This document shows positions 51,566 through 60,090 of a stretch of 64,000 nucleotides of DNA, one piece after another. Below the pieces are notes generated by a model. That model made no database searches. It was not told where the DNA came from and worked only from the letters and a program-made list of their open reading frames with translations. Origin of the DNA: Halpernia sp048269545 (GTDB lineage: Bacteria > Bacteroidota > Bacteroidia > Flavobacteriales > Weeksellaceae); contig NZ_JBLXIJ010000006.1 of assembly GCF_048269545.1 (NCBI RefSeq), positions 1 to 64,000 on the forward strand, in the 5' to 3' direction. Numbering within the stretch: the stretch's first letter is position 1; each line of letters starts with the position of its first letter. The position numbers and the translations under genes were made by a program.

Positions 51566-53062
51566 TTATTTTCTTTTTTTAGAAGATTTCTTTTTTGTAG
51601 ATTTCTTAGTTGTTGTTTTTTTAACAATAGGTAAATCAGATTTATCCATTGCATCAAAAGCAGCTTTATCAACAGCAGTTACAACTACTTTTCTATCTGC
51701 CATTCTTTCAGCATCAGAAGCATTTTCTGGAACAGTTGCGTTTGCTTCACCCACACCTTTAGATTTCAACTGGTTTGTTGATACTCCTCTTGCTTCTAAA
51801 GCAGCTACAACTGAAGCAGCTCTTTCTCTTGAAAGTTTCAAGTTATAAGCATCAGAACCTTTTTTATCTGTTTCTCCAGTAACAAGGAATGTTCCACCAT
51901 TTGAAGATTTAACAATACTTGCAGCTTGATCTAATTTATCACTAGATTCTGGTCTTAGAGTAGATTTGTTAAAGTTAAAGAAAATACCTTTAAGAGCTCC
52001 TGTAGCATCATCTGCGTAAGCAGACTGTGGTTTTGGACATCCATTATATTCTTTTAAACCGAATACTGTAGGACATGCATCATCTTTATCTAAGATTCCG
52101 TCACCATCTGTATCTGGCCATGGACATCCTTTATTTTCTGCAGGACCTGCAACTGTAGGACATGCATCATCTTTATCTAGAACACCATCACCATCAGTAT
52201 CTGGCCATGGACATCCGTCGTTTTCAGCTGGACCAGCAACTTCTGGACATTTGTCAACTTTATCAAAAACGCCGTCACCATCAGTATCTGGACATCCGTT
52301 AAATTCTGGATTTGAAGAAGCTATTCCAGGTGTATCTGGACAAGCGTCATCTTTATCTAAGATTCCGTCTTTATCTCTATCTGTGTTTCCAAATCTAAAT
52401 AATAAGGAAGCTGAAGCTTGCCAAAAGTTTGGAACATTAGATTTATCTGTTGGAGTCGAAACATAATCTCCTTGTAATCCCAAACCAAAACTTTTCGTTA
52501 GCCAGAAATTAGACCCAATACCGGTAGAAAGAGTAAAATGATTAGCTTTTCCAGAAAGATTCCCATCAGAATCATAAGCACTATATCCGCGACCATTTAT
52601 ATCAGTTAGCGGAAAAGTAAGACCTGAGTAATCATGTCTTAAATAGTTTGCCCCAACTCTTACATACGGATCAAACCATGAATTCTCATTCCAAAGTCCA
52701 TTAACTTTAAATTGTAAACCAAGACCTGTCATAAGGAAAAATTGTTTTCCGTAGTTAAATCTTTTATTATCTACATTCCCTACTGTAGTTTGCCAGTCAA
52801 GAACTAAATACTTGTTAAGATTTCTCGCAACAGTTAATTTTGATAAAGGAGGTGTAATTGTAAAGTTGTTAACATTATACAATAGACCACCATTTCCACC
52901 GAATGCGGTAGATAAAACATCGCCAACGCCACCACCTGAAGCAACATGATTTTCACCATGAGCACCAATACCAATAAGCCATGGATTTGTGGTAGTTTGA
53001 GCGAAAACAGTAGAGGCTACAGTAAGTGCCAATGCCGAAATTCCTAATTTTAGATTTTTCAT
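51566..53062 (-). CDS. OmpA/OprF-like outer-membrane protein with calcium-binding repeats
   Basis: A 498-residue major outer-membrane-type protein. Its signal peptide is MKNLKLGISALALTVASTVF followed by AQ. A beta-barrel covers about residues 25-230. Four thrombospondin type-3-like repeats follow (DKDGILDKDDACPDTPG, DTDGDGVFDKVDKCPEVAGP, two DTDGDGVLDKDDACP-type units). The OmpA domain (about 360-475, TGETDKKGSDAYNLKLSRER) binds peptidoglycan. It ends in an unusual lysine-rich tail (KKTTTKKSTKKKSSKKRK). Monocistronic. Confidence 0.92.
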   Translation of the reverse strand: MKNLKLGISALALTVASTVFAQTTTNPWLIGIGAHGENHVASGGGVGDVLSTAFGGNGGLLYNVNNFTITPPLSKLTVARNLNKYLVLDWQTTVGNVDNKRFNYGKQFFLMTGLGLQFKVNGLWNENSWFDPYVRVGANYLRHDYSGLTFPLTDINGRGYSAYDSDGNLSGKANHFTLSTGIGSNFWLTKSFGLGLQGDYVSTPTDKSNVPNFWQASASLLFRFGNTDRDKDGILDKDDACPDTPGIASSNPEFNGCPDTDGDGVFDKVDKCPEVAGPAENDGCPWPDTDGDGVLDKDDACPTVAGPAENKGCPWPDTDGDGILDKDDACPTVFGLKEYNGCPKPQSAYADDATGALKGIFFNFNKSTLRPESSDKLDQAASIVKSSNGGTFLVTGETDKKGSDAYNLKLSRERAASVVAALEARGVSTNQLKSKGVGEANATVPENASDAERMADRKVVVTAVDKAAFDAMDKSDLPIVKKTTTKKSTKKKSSKKRK

Positions 53063-53139
53063 AGAATTAAATGATTAAATAATTGATATTGCAAAATAAA
53101 TATAATTTTTCCTTATAAACAAAGATTTTGAGAGTTTTT

Positions 53140-53598
53140 TTAACTTTTCTTTAATATTCTATCTAAATTTCTTTTACTCTCTCTATCTTTAATACTCTCT
53201 CTTTTGTCATACAATTTCTTACCACGTCCGACTGCTATTAATACTTTTGCCTTTCCCGCATCATTAATAAACAATTTTAGTGGTATAATTGAGTTTCCTA
53301 TGTCATTTAGTTTTTTGTTAAATTTTAACAATTCCTTTTTGTGAAGTAGCAATTTCCGTTCCCTTTTTATCTTATGATTATAAAAAGTTCCTAATTTATA
53401 TTCTTCAATACTCATATTTATAATATAAAGCTCATCATTAATAAATTGACAGAAAGATTCTGTAATAGATGCTTTAGAACTTCGTAAAGATTTTATTTCG
53501 GTACCGGTAAGTACAATTCCCGCTTCAACTTCATCGGAAAGTTCATATTCAAACCGCGCACGTTTATTTAAAATGGTAACTGTCTTATGTATCTTCAT
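53140..53598 (-). CDS. smpB: SsrA-binding protein
   Basis: A 152-residue tmRNA partner for trans-translation. MKIHKTVTILNKRARFEYEL is the usual start and favours the ATG at 53598 over a GTG seven codons upstream. GIVLTGTEIKSLRSSKASIT is the tmRNA-binding loop, followed by YKLGTFYNHKIKRERKLLLH, PLKLFINDAGKAKVLIAVGR and the basic C terminus GKKLYDKRESIKDRESKRNL. Divergent from the second ABC-F gene; 84 bp separate the two start codons. Confidence 0.95.
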   Translation of the reverse strand: MKIHKTVTILNKRARFEYELSDEVEAGIVLTGTEIKSLRSSKASITESFCQFINDELYIINMSIEEYKLGTFYNHKIKRERKLLLHKKELLKFNKKLNDIGNSIIPLKLFINDAGKAKVLIAVGRGKKLYDKRESIKDRESKRNLDRILKKS

Positions 53599-53654
53599 TA
53601 ATGCTTTATTTAATAGCACTCTCTTTTTCGTCTTATTTTGTGCGTAAAATTTCG

Positions 53655-53662
53655 TACTTTTG
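53655..53662 (+). promoter_or_regulatory. -7 box of the YbiT-like ABC-F gene
   Basis: TACTTTTG (TAnnTTTG) ends 20 nt before the ATG at 53683. The candidate TTTG at 53637 is only 14 bp upstream, so the -33 site is unresolved. Confidence 0.5.
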
Positions 53663-53682
53663 CGCCAAATTTACAAAACAAT

Positions 53683-55305
53683 ATGTTAACAGTATCAAAC
53701 TTATCCCTACAATTCGGTAAAAGAGTTCTCTTTGACGAAGTTAATATAAAATTTACAAAAGGAAATTGTTATGGTATTATTGGTGCAAATGGCGCTGGAA
53801 AATCTACATTTCTTAAAATTTTAAGTAAAGAGCAAGATCCTACATCTGGAAACGTTTCGTTGGAACCTGGAAAAAGAATGTCAGTTTTAGAGCAAGATCA
53901 CTTTGCGTATGATAATTTCACTGTTCTTGATACTATATTAAGAGGAAATAAAAAACTTTATGATATTAAAGAAGAAATGGATGCCCTTTATGCAAAAGAA
54001 GATTTCTCTGATGCAGATGGTATAAAAGCGGGGGAATTGGGCGTTATTTATGAAGAAATGGGCGGTTGGAATGCAGAATCTGATGCTCAAACAATGTTAT
54101 CTAATGTAGGAATTACTGAAGATATGCATTACCAAATGATGTCTGAATTAGAAAATAAAGATAAAGTTCGTGTTCTTTTAGCACAAGCGCTTTTTGGGAA
54201 TCCAGATGTTTTAATTCTAGATGAACCAACCAACGATTTAGATATCCAAACAATTGCGTGGTTAGAAGATTTTCTTTCAACTTATGAAAATACCGTAATT
54301 GTTGTTTCTCACGATAGACACTTTTTAGATACAGTTTGTACACACATTGGAGATTTAGATTATTCAAAATTAAATCTTTATACAGGTAATTATTCATTTT
54401 GGTATCAAGCTTCACAATTAGCGACACGCCAAAAACAGCAAGCCAATAAAAAAGCTGAAGACAAGAAAAAAGAATTACAAGATTTTATCGCGAGATTTAG
54501 TTCAAACGTTGCGAAAGCAAAACAAGCAACCGCTCGTAAAAAAATGATTGATAAACTCAATATCGAAGATATAAAACCCAGTTCCAGAAGATATCCTGCA
54601 ATAATTTTTGATACAGAAAGACAAGCAGGAGATCAAATTTTAGAAATAAAAGATTTAGAAAAAACCAAAGACGGTGAGTTGTTATTTTCAGATATACATC
54701 TTAACTTAAAAAATGGTGATAAAGTAGCCGTAATTTCTAGAAACTCTTTAGCAATTACTGAGTTTTTTGAAATTCTTACCGGAAATGCAAAAGCAGACAA
54801 AGGCAATTTTAATTGGGGAATTACTACCACACAATCTTATATGCCTCTAGACAATACCAATTTTTTTACAGAAAAAATAAATTTAGTAGATTGGTTAAGA
54901 CAATTTACTAAAAATGATGAAGAACGTCACGAAGAATATATGCGCGGTTTTCTCGGTAAAATGTTATTTTCTGGAGACGAAGCTTTAAAATCTTGTACTG
55001 TACTTTCTGGGGGAGAAAAAATGCGTTGTATGTTTTCTAGAATGATGTTGCAACGGGCTAATTTTTTACTATTAAACGAGCCAACCAACCATTTAGATTT
55101 AGAAAGTATTACCACATTAAACAACTCTTTGGTTAATTTCAAAGGTGGAATTTTACTTGCATCTCATGATCACGAAATGCTTGAAACCGTTTGTAATAGA
55201 ATAATTGAACTCACTCCGAAAGGAATTATTGATCGTGAAATGACTTACGATGAATATCTTTCTGACAAAAAAGTAAAAGAATTGCAAGAAGAAATGTACG
55301 CATAA
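53683..55305 (+). CDS. ABC-F family protein, YbiT-like, with degenerate second nucleotide site
   Basis: A 540-residue double-ABC protein of the ribosome-acting ABC-F class. NBD1 has GIIGANGAGKSTFLKIL and LILDEPTNDLD, but its signature reads MSELENKDKVRVLLAQA rather than LSGGE. NBD2 lacks a Walker A lysine (VAVISRNSLAITEFFEIL), keeps LSGGEKMRC, and has Asn in its Walker B (FLLLNEPTNHLD). One composite ATP site is thus probably non-hydrolytic. An in-frame upstream start at 53638 would cross the promoter, so ATG 53683 is used. Confidence 0.88.
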   Translation: MLTVSNLSLQFGKRVLFDEVNIKFTKGNCYGIIGANGAGKSTFLKILSKEQDPTSGNVSLEPGKRMSVLEQDHFAYDNFTVLDTILRGNKKLYDIKEEMDALYAKEDFSDADGIKAGELGVIYEEMGGWNAESDAQTMLSNVGITEDMHYQMMSELENKDKVRVLLAQALFGNPDVLILDEPTNDLDIQTIAWLEDFLSTYENTVIVVSHDRHFLDTVCTHIGDLDYSKLNLYTGNYSFWYQASQLATRQKQQANKKAEDKKKELQDFIARFSSNVAKAKQATARKKMIDKLNIEDIKPSSRRYPAIIFDTERQAGDQILEIKDLEKTKDGELLFSDIHLNLKNGDKVAVISRNSLAITEFFEILTGNAKADKGNFNWGITTTQSYMPLDNTNFFTEKINLVDWLRQFTKNDEERHEEYMRGFLGKMLFSGDEALKSCTVLSGGEKMRCMFSRMMLQRANFLLLNEPTNHLDLESITTLNNSLVNFKGGILLASHDHEMLETVCNRIIELTPKGIIDREMTYDEYLSDKKVKELQEEMYA

Positions 55306-55322
55306 CTTTTTTAAAATTATTT

Positions 55323-55411
55323 GGGCAGCTTTTTCCGCCCTCCGCTCCCATTCTTTTTTTGCCGAAGTTATTTCCCCAGCAAAAAAAAGGAATTCCGCTC
55401 AGGTCGGGCTG
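55323..55411 (+). repeat. Structured dispersed repeat, copy B
   Basis: It opens GGGCAGCTTTTTCCGCCCTC and closes GCTCAGGTCGGGCTG. CAGC/GCTG pair at the ends and TTTTTTTGC / GCAAAAAAA pair inside. It starts 17 bp after the ABC-F stop and may form its mRNA 3' end. Confidence 0.65.
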
Positions 55412-55419
55412 TAAAAAAA

Positions 55420-55453
55420 CGCTTTCAAATTAATATTTGAAAGCGCTTTTTAT
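55420..55453 (+). terminator. Terminator after ABC-F gene
   Basis: CGCTTTCAAAT pairs with ATTTGAAAGCG around TAAT, followed by CTTTTTAT. It lies just beyond repeat copy B. Confidence 0.7.
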
Positions 55454-55472
55454 TTAGAAACTTGTTTAAATA

Positions 55473-55503
55473 AAAACCATACACAAATTGTATATGGTTT
55501 TAG
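55473..55503 (-). terminator. Terminator of the ferritin-like gene pair
   Basis: AAAACCATA pairs with TATGGTTTT in a hairpin with T-rich sequence on the minus strand, 24 nt after the second ferritin-like gene ends. Confidence 0.5.
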
Positions 55504-55526
55504 AAAAAATAATTGATTTGAATATT

Positions 55527-56351
55527 CTAAGCAATAAATGTCCCTGCAATCATTTTTGCGACATCTCCTGTAATAGTTTCGTCAAAAGACGCTGAACCTG
55601 CAGCTGCTCCAAATAATTTACTGGTATCAAAACCTGCTTGGATTACATTATCTTCACCTGCGTAAACTGCATATGTTGCAGCGGGCATATTTCCGCCTAC
55701 ATTTCCTTCAATCCAGCCTTTATTACCACGCATTCTTCTTACTTGTGAAGCATGTCTTGCTTCTACAGAGTGAATCTGTAAAGCAACTGTTAAAACATCT
55801 TTGTTAGAAGCTACATTTCCTGCTTGACCTTTATAAGCTCTTACACCTGTATCTTCAAACGCTTGTGCTAAAGTTAAAAAAGTAGGATAATCTGTGAATG
55901 GTTGAAAGTTTCCACCTGCAGTAAAATCAAAAGTAGGTTTTGAAACTGGTGTTTCACCTAGACTTTTAATAGCTGCCGTCAAATAGGTAACGTGTGCACT
56001 TTCGTGTTTAGAAATTTGCCCGAAAACTGTTCTATCCGCTGAAGGAATTAAACCTGAAGCAGCCAAACCTTTTACATAATATTCTGCTTCAAGATATTCT
56101 AAAGTTAATGCTAATTGCAAAGCATCTGTTAAAGCACTTTGAGCACTTGCGCTTGCAAATTTTGCAGTGCTTTCTAAGCTTCCTGCTTTTGCATCAGTTG
56201 ACATATAAGAACTAAGTCCTACAGGAATTCCAAAAAGTGCCGCTTTTTTACCAATATTTGCTAATTGAGAAAATGAATCTTTTCTCGTTACTCCATCTGT
56301 ATTGAAAAATTTATCATCAGAGAGTTGATCTAATATTTTTAATAAGTTCAT
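55527..56351 (-). CDS. Ferritin-like domain protein (second of pair)
   Basis: A 274-residue Ferritin_2-type four-helix protein. The di-iron-like pattern is visible in LALTLEYLEAEYYVKGL (near 86), ISKHESAHVTYL (near 116), AQAFEDTGVRAY and IHSVEARHASQVRRMRGN (near 198). The first 60 residues include FGIPVGLSSYMSTDAKA, a weak hydrophobic stretch without a twin-arginine motif, so export is uncertain. It resembles plant-desiccation-related PCC13-62 proteins. It follows its paralogue by 25 bp. Iron binding is inferred. Confidence 0.8.
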   Translation of the reverse strand: MNLLKILDQLSDDKFFNTDGVTRKDSFSQLANIGKKAALFGIPVGLSSYMSTDAKAGSLESTAKFASASAQSALTDALQLALTLEYLEAEYYVKGLAASGLIPSADRTVFGQISKHESAHVTYLTAAIKSLGETPVSKPTFDFTAGGNFQPFTDYPTFLTLAQAFEDTGVRAYKGQAGNVASNKDVLTVALQIHSVEARHASQVRRMRGNKGWIEGNVGGNMPAATYAVYAGEDNVIQAGFDTSKLFGAAAGSASFDETITGDVAKMIAGTFIA

Positions 56352-56376
56352 AATATAAATTTAATAGTGTTAAAGA

Positions 56377-57090
56377 TTATCCTAATCCTTGTTCTTTCCA
56401 AGTAAAAGGTGTTTTAATAAAAGGACCTGCAGCTGCAACAATATCTTTCGGTGGTTTTGCAACATCTAATCCATTAATATCTACAACATCATCTCCTGAG
56501 AAAGACGCTGATCCTGGATTAATTACATCTCTTATTGCAGACGCGTGTCTTGCTTCAATAGAAACAATTTTACCTGCAATTACTAAATAATCTAAATTTG
56601 TAAGTAACTTTCCTGCTCCGTTATATGCAGCAACTCCTGTGTCTTCTAATGCTTTTGCTGTAGCAAGTATAGAATCTCTGCTTTTAAAATCTACTCCATC
56701 GTATTTAAATTCTAAAGTTGGCAATATAGAACTTGGAGCCGCTCCTGTAATAGCAGCTTTAAAAAAATCTCTGTGTATTACCTCGTGATTATAAATATCT
56801 GTGAATAATTGTTTTTCTTTAGTGCTAATTCCGCTGTAGAATGAATTCACAACTTTAGTGTAAAAATCAGCTTCTAATTGTTCCAAAGCATAAGCATAAT
56901 TTAAAACACCCACATCTCCTTTTCCTAAATCAAATATTGCAGGATCTTCTACATATTGATAATTATCATCTCTACAACCTGCTAAAGTAAGTCCAGCTAC
57001 TGCAAGACCAATTCCGCCAAGTTTTAAGAAATTTCTTCTACTAGTATCTAGAGTTGCCCCTTTATTTGATACGATGATTGGTTTTTCCAT
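56377..57090 (-). CDS. Ferritin-like domain protein with Tat/lipoprotein signal (first of pair)
   Basis: A 237-residue Ferritin_2-family protein. The N terminus carries a twin-arginine signal (SRRNFLKLGGIGLAVAGLTL) ending in a lipobox LAGC (Cys39), predicting export in folded form and lipid anchoring. Ferritin-like residues are YALEQLEADFY (near 68), IYNHEVIHRDFF (near 98), KALEDTGVAAY and SIEARHASAIRD. It heads a two-gene unit with a paralogue. No TAnnTTTG box is evident upstream in the 240-bp gap, so another sigma factor may be used. Confidence 0.82.
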   Translation of the reverse strand: MEKPIIVSNKGATLDTSRRNFLKLGGIGLAVAGLTLAGCRDDNYQYVEDPAIFDLGKGDVGVLNYAYALEQLEADFYTKVVNSFYSGISTKEKQLFTDIYNHEVIHRDFFKAAITGAAPSSILPTLEFKYDGVDFKSRDSILATAKALEDTGVAAYNGAGKLLTNLDYLVIAGKIVSIEARHASAIRDVINPGSASFSGDDVVDINGLDVAKPPKDIVAAAGPFIKTPFTWKEQGLG

Positions 57091-57318
57091 AATATATTTT
57101 TTTTAATGGTTTCTTAACTGTTACTATCAATTACGAAGAATTTTCTTGACTGGATTTATTATTTGAAAAAAAATATGATAATTCTCATATTTCCTATCTT
57201 TTAGACAACAAAATATTTAGAAAAAAAATGGAAGCGATTATACTTAAATAAAAATATTTTTAATTTAAAATAAAATCATTTACCGAGTGGATTAAGAATT
57301 TGCAATTAATATTTTACT

Positions 57319-57326
57319 TATTTTTG
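57319..57326 (+). promoter_or_regulatory. -7 box of recJ, almost touching the start codon
   Basis: TATTTTTG ends 4 nt before the recJ ATG. A TTTG at 57299-57302 is 16 bp upstream, slightly short of the usual spacing. A leaderless mRNA is predicted. Confidence 0.55.
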
Positions 57327-57330
57327 TCCT

Positions 57331-59040
57331 ATGACGCAAAAATGGATATTTCATGATGAACCCGATACAGAATTAGTAGATTCTATTAGTTCTTCTTTAG
57401 GTTTTGGAACTTTAGAATCTAAAATTTTAGTTCTAAGAGGAATAGATAATTATCAAAAGGCGCGAGAATATTTTAAACCAAATCTAAACGATATTCATCT
57501 TCCTTTTTTAATGGCAGATATGCAAAAAGCAGTAGAACGCATAGCAATTGCAATTGAAAATGGTGAAAAAATATTAGTTTTTGGTGATTATGATGTAGAC
57601 GGAACCACAGCTGTTGCTTTAATGTATCTTTATTTATCTAAAATTGTTCAGAAAAAATATTTAGATTATTATATTCCAGATCGAAATGTGGAAGGTTATG
57701 GAATCTCAATTGATGGAATAAATTATGCGAAAGAAAATGGCTTTTCACTAATTATCGCTTTAGATTGTGGCATAAAATCTTTAGATAAAATAGAGTATGC
57801 AAATACTTTGGGCGTAGATTTTATTATTTGCGACCATCATTTACCGGGAGAAGTAATTCCAAAAGCAGTCGCTGTTTTAGATCCAAAAAGAAAAGATTGC
57901 AGATATCCATTTAAAGAACTTTCTGGTTGTGGTGTGGGTTTTAAACTTTGTCAAGGTTTAAATACTATTTATAAAATTCCAGAACATGAACTTTTTGAAT
58001 TAACTGATTTGCTCGCAGTTTCCATCGCTGCAGATATTGTTTCTATGACAGGTGAAAATAGAGTGTTTGCAAAACAAGGATTAAAAATTTTAAGAAAAAC
58101 TAGAAATATTGGTTTGCGACTTTTAATTCCCGAAGATAAACTTTCAACTTTTGAAATTTCGAATATTGTTTTTGAAATTGCGCCGAAAATAAACGCTGCA
58201 GGAAGAATCTCGCACGGAAAAGCAGCTGTAGAATTAATGGTTTCCGATAATCTAAAAAATGCACACGAAATTGTAAATAACATTTTAGATTTGAATAATT
58301 CACGTCGAGAATTAGACGGTTTCAGTACAGTTGAAGCTTTAGAGCAAATAACAGAATCAAAACAAATCAATAATTTTTCAACCATAGTTTACGGCTCAAA
58401 TTGGAATAAAGGCGTCATTGGAATTGTGGCTTCAAGATTAATTGAGACTTATTATAAACCCACTTTAGTTTTCACCGATGGAAATAATGGTGAACTCGTC
58501 GCTTCTGCAAGATCTGTTGCGGATTTTGATATCCATTCTGCATTAGACAAATGTTCAGATTTATTTTTAAGATTTGGCGGTCATCATGCAGCAGCAGGAC
58601 TTTCTATGGAAAAAGAAAAATTTGAAGCATTTAAAATTAAATTTGAGAAAACAATTTCAGAGCAAATACAAGAACATCAGAAATCTCCTACTTTAATGAT
58701 AGATGCGGAAGTAAAAATAGAAGATTTAGATAAAGAATTTTTTAATTTCCATCGCAGATTAGCGCCTTTCGGTCCCGGAAATATGAAGCCGATTTTAGTC
58801 TTAAAAGATTTAAAAATTAATGGTTATTTAAAATTAATTGGTAAAGACAGTTCACATTTAAAGTTTCATATTTTAAATAAAGAAACAGGTAAAAATATAG
58901 AATGCTTAGGTTTTAAATTGGGAAAATTTGAGCAAGATTTTCGTACTAAAACTTTTGATCTCGCCTTTACTTTAGATGAAAATCATTGGCGGGGAAATGT
59001 GACGTATTTTTTAAATATTCGTGATGTGAAGTTTCATTAA
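57331..59040 (+). CDS. recJ: Single-stranded-DNA-specific exonuclease RecJ
   Basis: A 569-residue 5'-3' ssDNA exonuclease of the DHH family. Motifs are LVFGDYDVDGTTAVALMYLY (near 89), IIALDCGIKS, FIICDHHLPGEV (DHH, near 168), PKINAAGRISHGKAA and GGHHAAAGLSMEK (DHHA1, near 412). A C-terminal OB-like domain (about 465-565) includes FGPGNMKPILVLKDL. The length is normal (E. coli 577). nadD follows 82 bp later on the same strand. Confidence 0.96.
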   Translation: MTQKWIFHDEPDTELVDSISSSLGFGTLESKILVLRGIDNYQKAREYFKPNLNDIHLPFLMADMQKAVERIAIAIENGEKILVFGDYDVDGTTAVALMYLYLSKIVQKKYLDYYIPDRNVEGYGISIDGINYAKENGFSLIIALDCGIKSLDKIEYANTLGVDFIICDHHLPGEVIPKAVAVLDPKRKDCRYPFKELSGCGVGFKLCQGLNTIYKIPEHELFELTDLLAVSIAADIVSMTGENRVFAKQGLKILRKTRNIGLRLLIPEDKLSTFEISNIVFEIAPKINAAGRISHGKAAVELMVSDNLKNAHEIVNNILDLNNSRRELDGFSTVEALEQITESKQINNFSTIVYGSNWNKGVIGIVASRLIETYYKPTLVFTDGNNGELVASARSVADFDIHSALDKCSDLFLRFGGHHAAAGLSMEKEKFEAFKIKFEKTISEQIQEHQKSPTLMIDAEVKIEDLDKEFFNFHRRLAPFGPGNMKPILVLKDLKINGYLKLIGKDSSHLKFHILNKETGKNIECLGFKLGKFEQDFRTKTFDLAFTLDENHWRGNVTYFLNIRDVKFH

Positions 59041-59122
59041 TGAAATCGTTGAGTTTTAAAGTTGTAAAGAAAAAAATTAATTAAAATTTGTGCATTCGTG
59101 GCTTTAATTAAGCAAAAATTTA

Positions 59123-59704
59123 ATGAAAAAAATCGGTTTATTTTTCGGTTCCTTTAATCCAATTCATATCGGACATTTGATTTTGGCAAATTATATCTTG
59201 GAAAATACAGATATGGATGAACTTTGGTTTGTAGTTTCGCCACAAAATCCTTTTAAAGAAAAAAAATCTTTATTAAAAGATTATCACCGTTTAGATATGG
59301 TGCAAATTGCCCTGAAAAATTACCCAAAAATGCGTGCTTCAAATGTGGAATTTTCACTACCAACACCGGCTTACACAATAGATACTTTAACTTATTTAAA
59401 AGAAAAATATCCGAAAAACTCTTTCTCATTAATTATGGGAGAAGACAATCTAAAATCTTTACCGAAATGGAAAAATTTTGAAATTTTAATTAAAAATTAT
59501 CAAATCCTAATTTATCCCAGAATTTCAGAAAATAAAACAGAAGAAATCACGTGGAATCAAGAAAATATTCATAAAATCTCCGCTCCAATTATTGAACTTT
59601 CTGCCACAGAAATACGTTCTATGATTAAAGAAGGGAAAAATGTAAGACCAATGTTGCCTCCTGAAGTTTTCGATTTTTTAGACGGAAGTAATTTTTATAA
59701 ATAG
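59123..59704 (+). CDS. nadD: Nicotinate-nucleotide adenylyltransferase
   Basis: A 193-residue enzyme converting nicotinate mononucleotide to deamido-NAD. The nucleotidyltransferase motif GLFFGSFNPIHIGHLILANY is at the N terminus, with NPFKEKKSLLKDYHRLDMV, FSLIMGEDNLKSLPKW near 111 and the second nucleotide motif IELSATEIRSMIKEGKNVRP near 157. The length is typical (about 190-215). A solo cassette end repeat begins 6 bp after its stop. Confidence 0.94.
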   Translation: MKKIGLFFGSFNPIHIGHLILANYILENTDMDELWFVVSPQNPFKEKKSLLKDYHRLDMVQIALKNYPKMRASNVEFSLPTPAYTIDTLTYLKEKYPKNSFSLIMGEDNLKSLPKWKNFEILIKNYQILIYPRISENKTEEITWNQENIHKISAPIIELSATEIRSMIKEGKNVRPMLPPEVFDFLDGSNFYK

Positions 59705-59709
59705 ATTTT

Positions 59710-59729
59710 GAGATTTGAGATTTGAGACA
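59710..59729. repeat. Solo copy of the IVP-cassette inverted repeat
   Basis: GAGATTTGAGATTTGAGACA is identical to the first 20 bases of the cassette's right end at 13722-13746 (read in reverse). There is no IVP gene and no second end nearby. Confidence 0.7.
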
Positions 59730-59748
59730 ATAAAAACAAGCCTAAATT

Positions 59749-60090
59749 ATGGATTTTATTGATAAATTTTTTGCAAAATATTCTGACGAAAAACTGGTTC
59801 GCTACTTCAAATTTGTGGCGGTTGCAGAAGCAATTACTTGTTTTTTTCTTTATGTTATTGCTATTCCATTAAAAAGATATTTTCCTGAAGAAAATTTCGC
59901 ACTTATTTTCATCATTATTGTAGGAAATATTCACGGCTTATTTTTCACACTTTACCTCATTTTATGTTTACCCATAAGGAAAATTTTTAAATGGGATGAT
60001 GAAGATTTTGTTTTCGCATTACTCGCTGCTTTTTTTCCGTTTGCAACGATTTGGATTGAGAAAAAATTCACGAAAATGGATCGGGAATAA
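59749..60090 (+). CDS. DUF3817-like membrane protein
   Basis: A 113-residue membrane protein with three helices: YFKFVAVAEAITCFFLYVIA, ALIFIIIVGNIHGLFFTLYL and FVFALLAAFFPFATIWIEKK. The AEAITCF and NIHGLFFTLY patterns and the length match DUF3817 family members, often integral membrane proteins of unknown role. It begins MDFIDKFFAKYSDEKLVRYF and is convergent with the SDR gene, their stop codons being adjacent. Confidence 0.75.
   Translation: MDFIDKFFAKYSDEKLVRYFKFVAVAEAITCFFLYVIAIPLKRYFPEENFALIFIIIVGNIHGLFFTLYLILCLPIRKIFKWDDEDFVFALLAAFFPFATIWIEKKFTKMDRE

Noticed and set aside
52100..52400. Near-identical tandem DNA repeats in the OprF-like gene as a separate repeat element
   Set aside because: They encode the calcium-binding DTDGDG units of the protein and are explained by it.
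53638..53682. Upstream start for the second ABC-F gene
   Set aside because: It crosses the -7 box at 53655 and adds residues not in the family.
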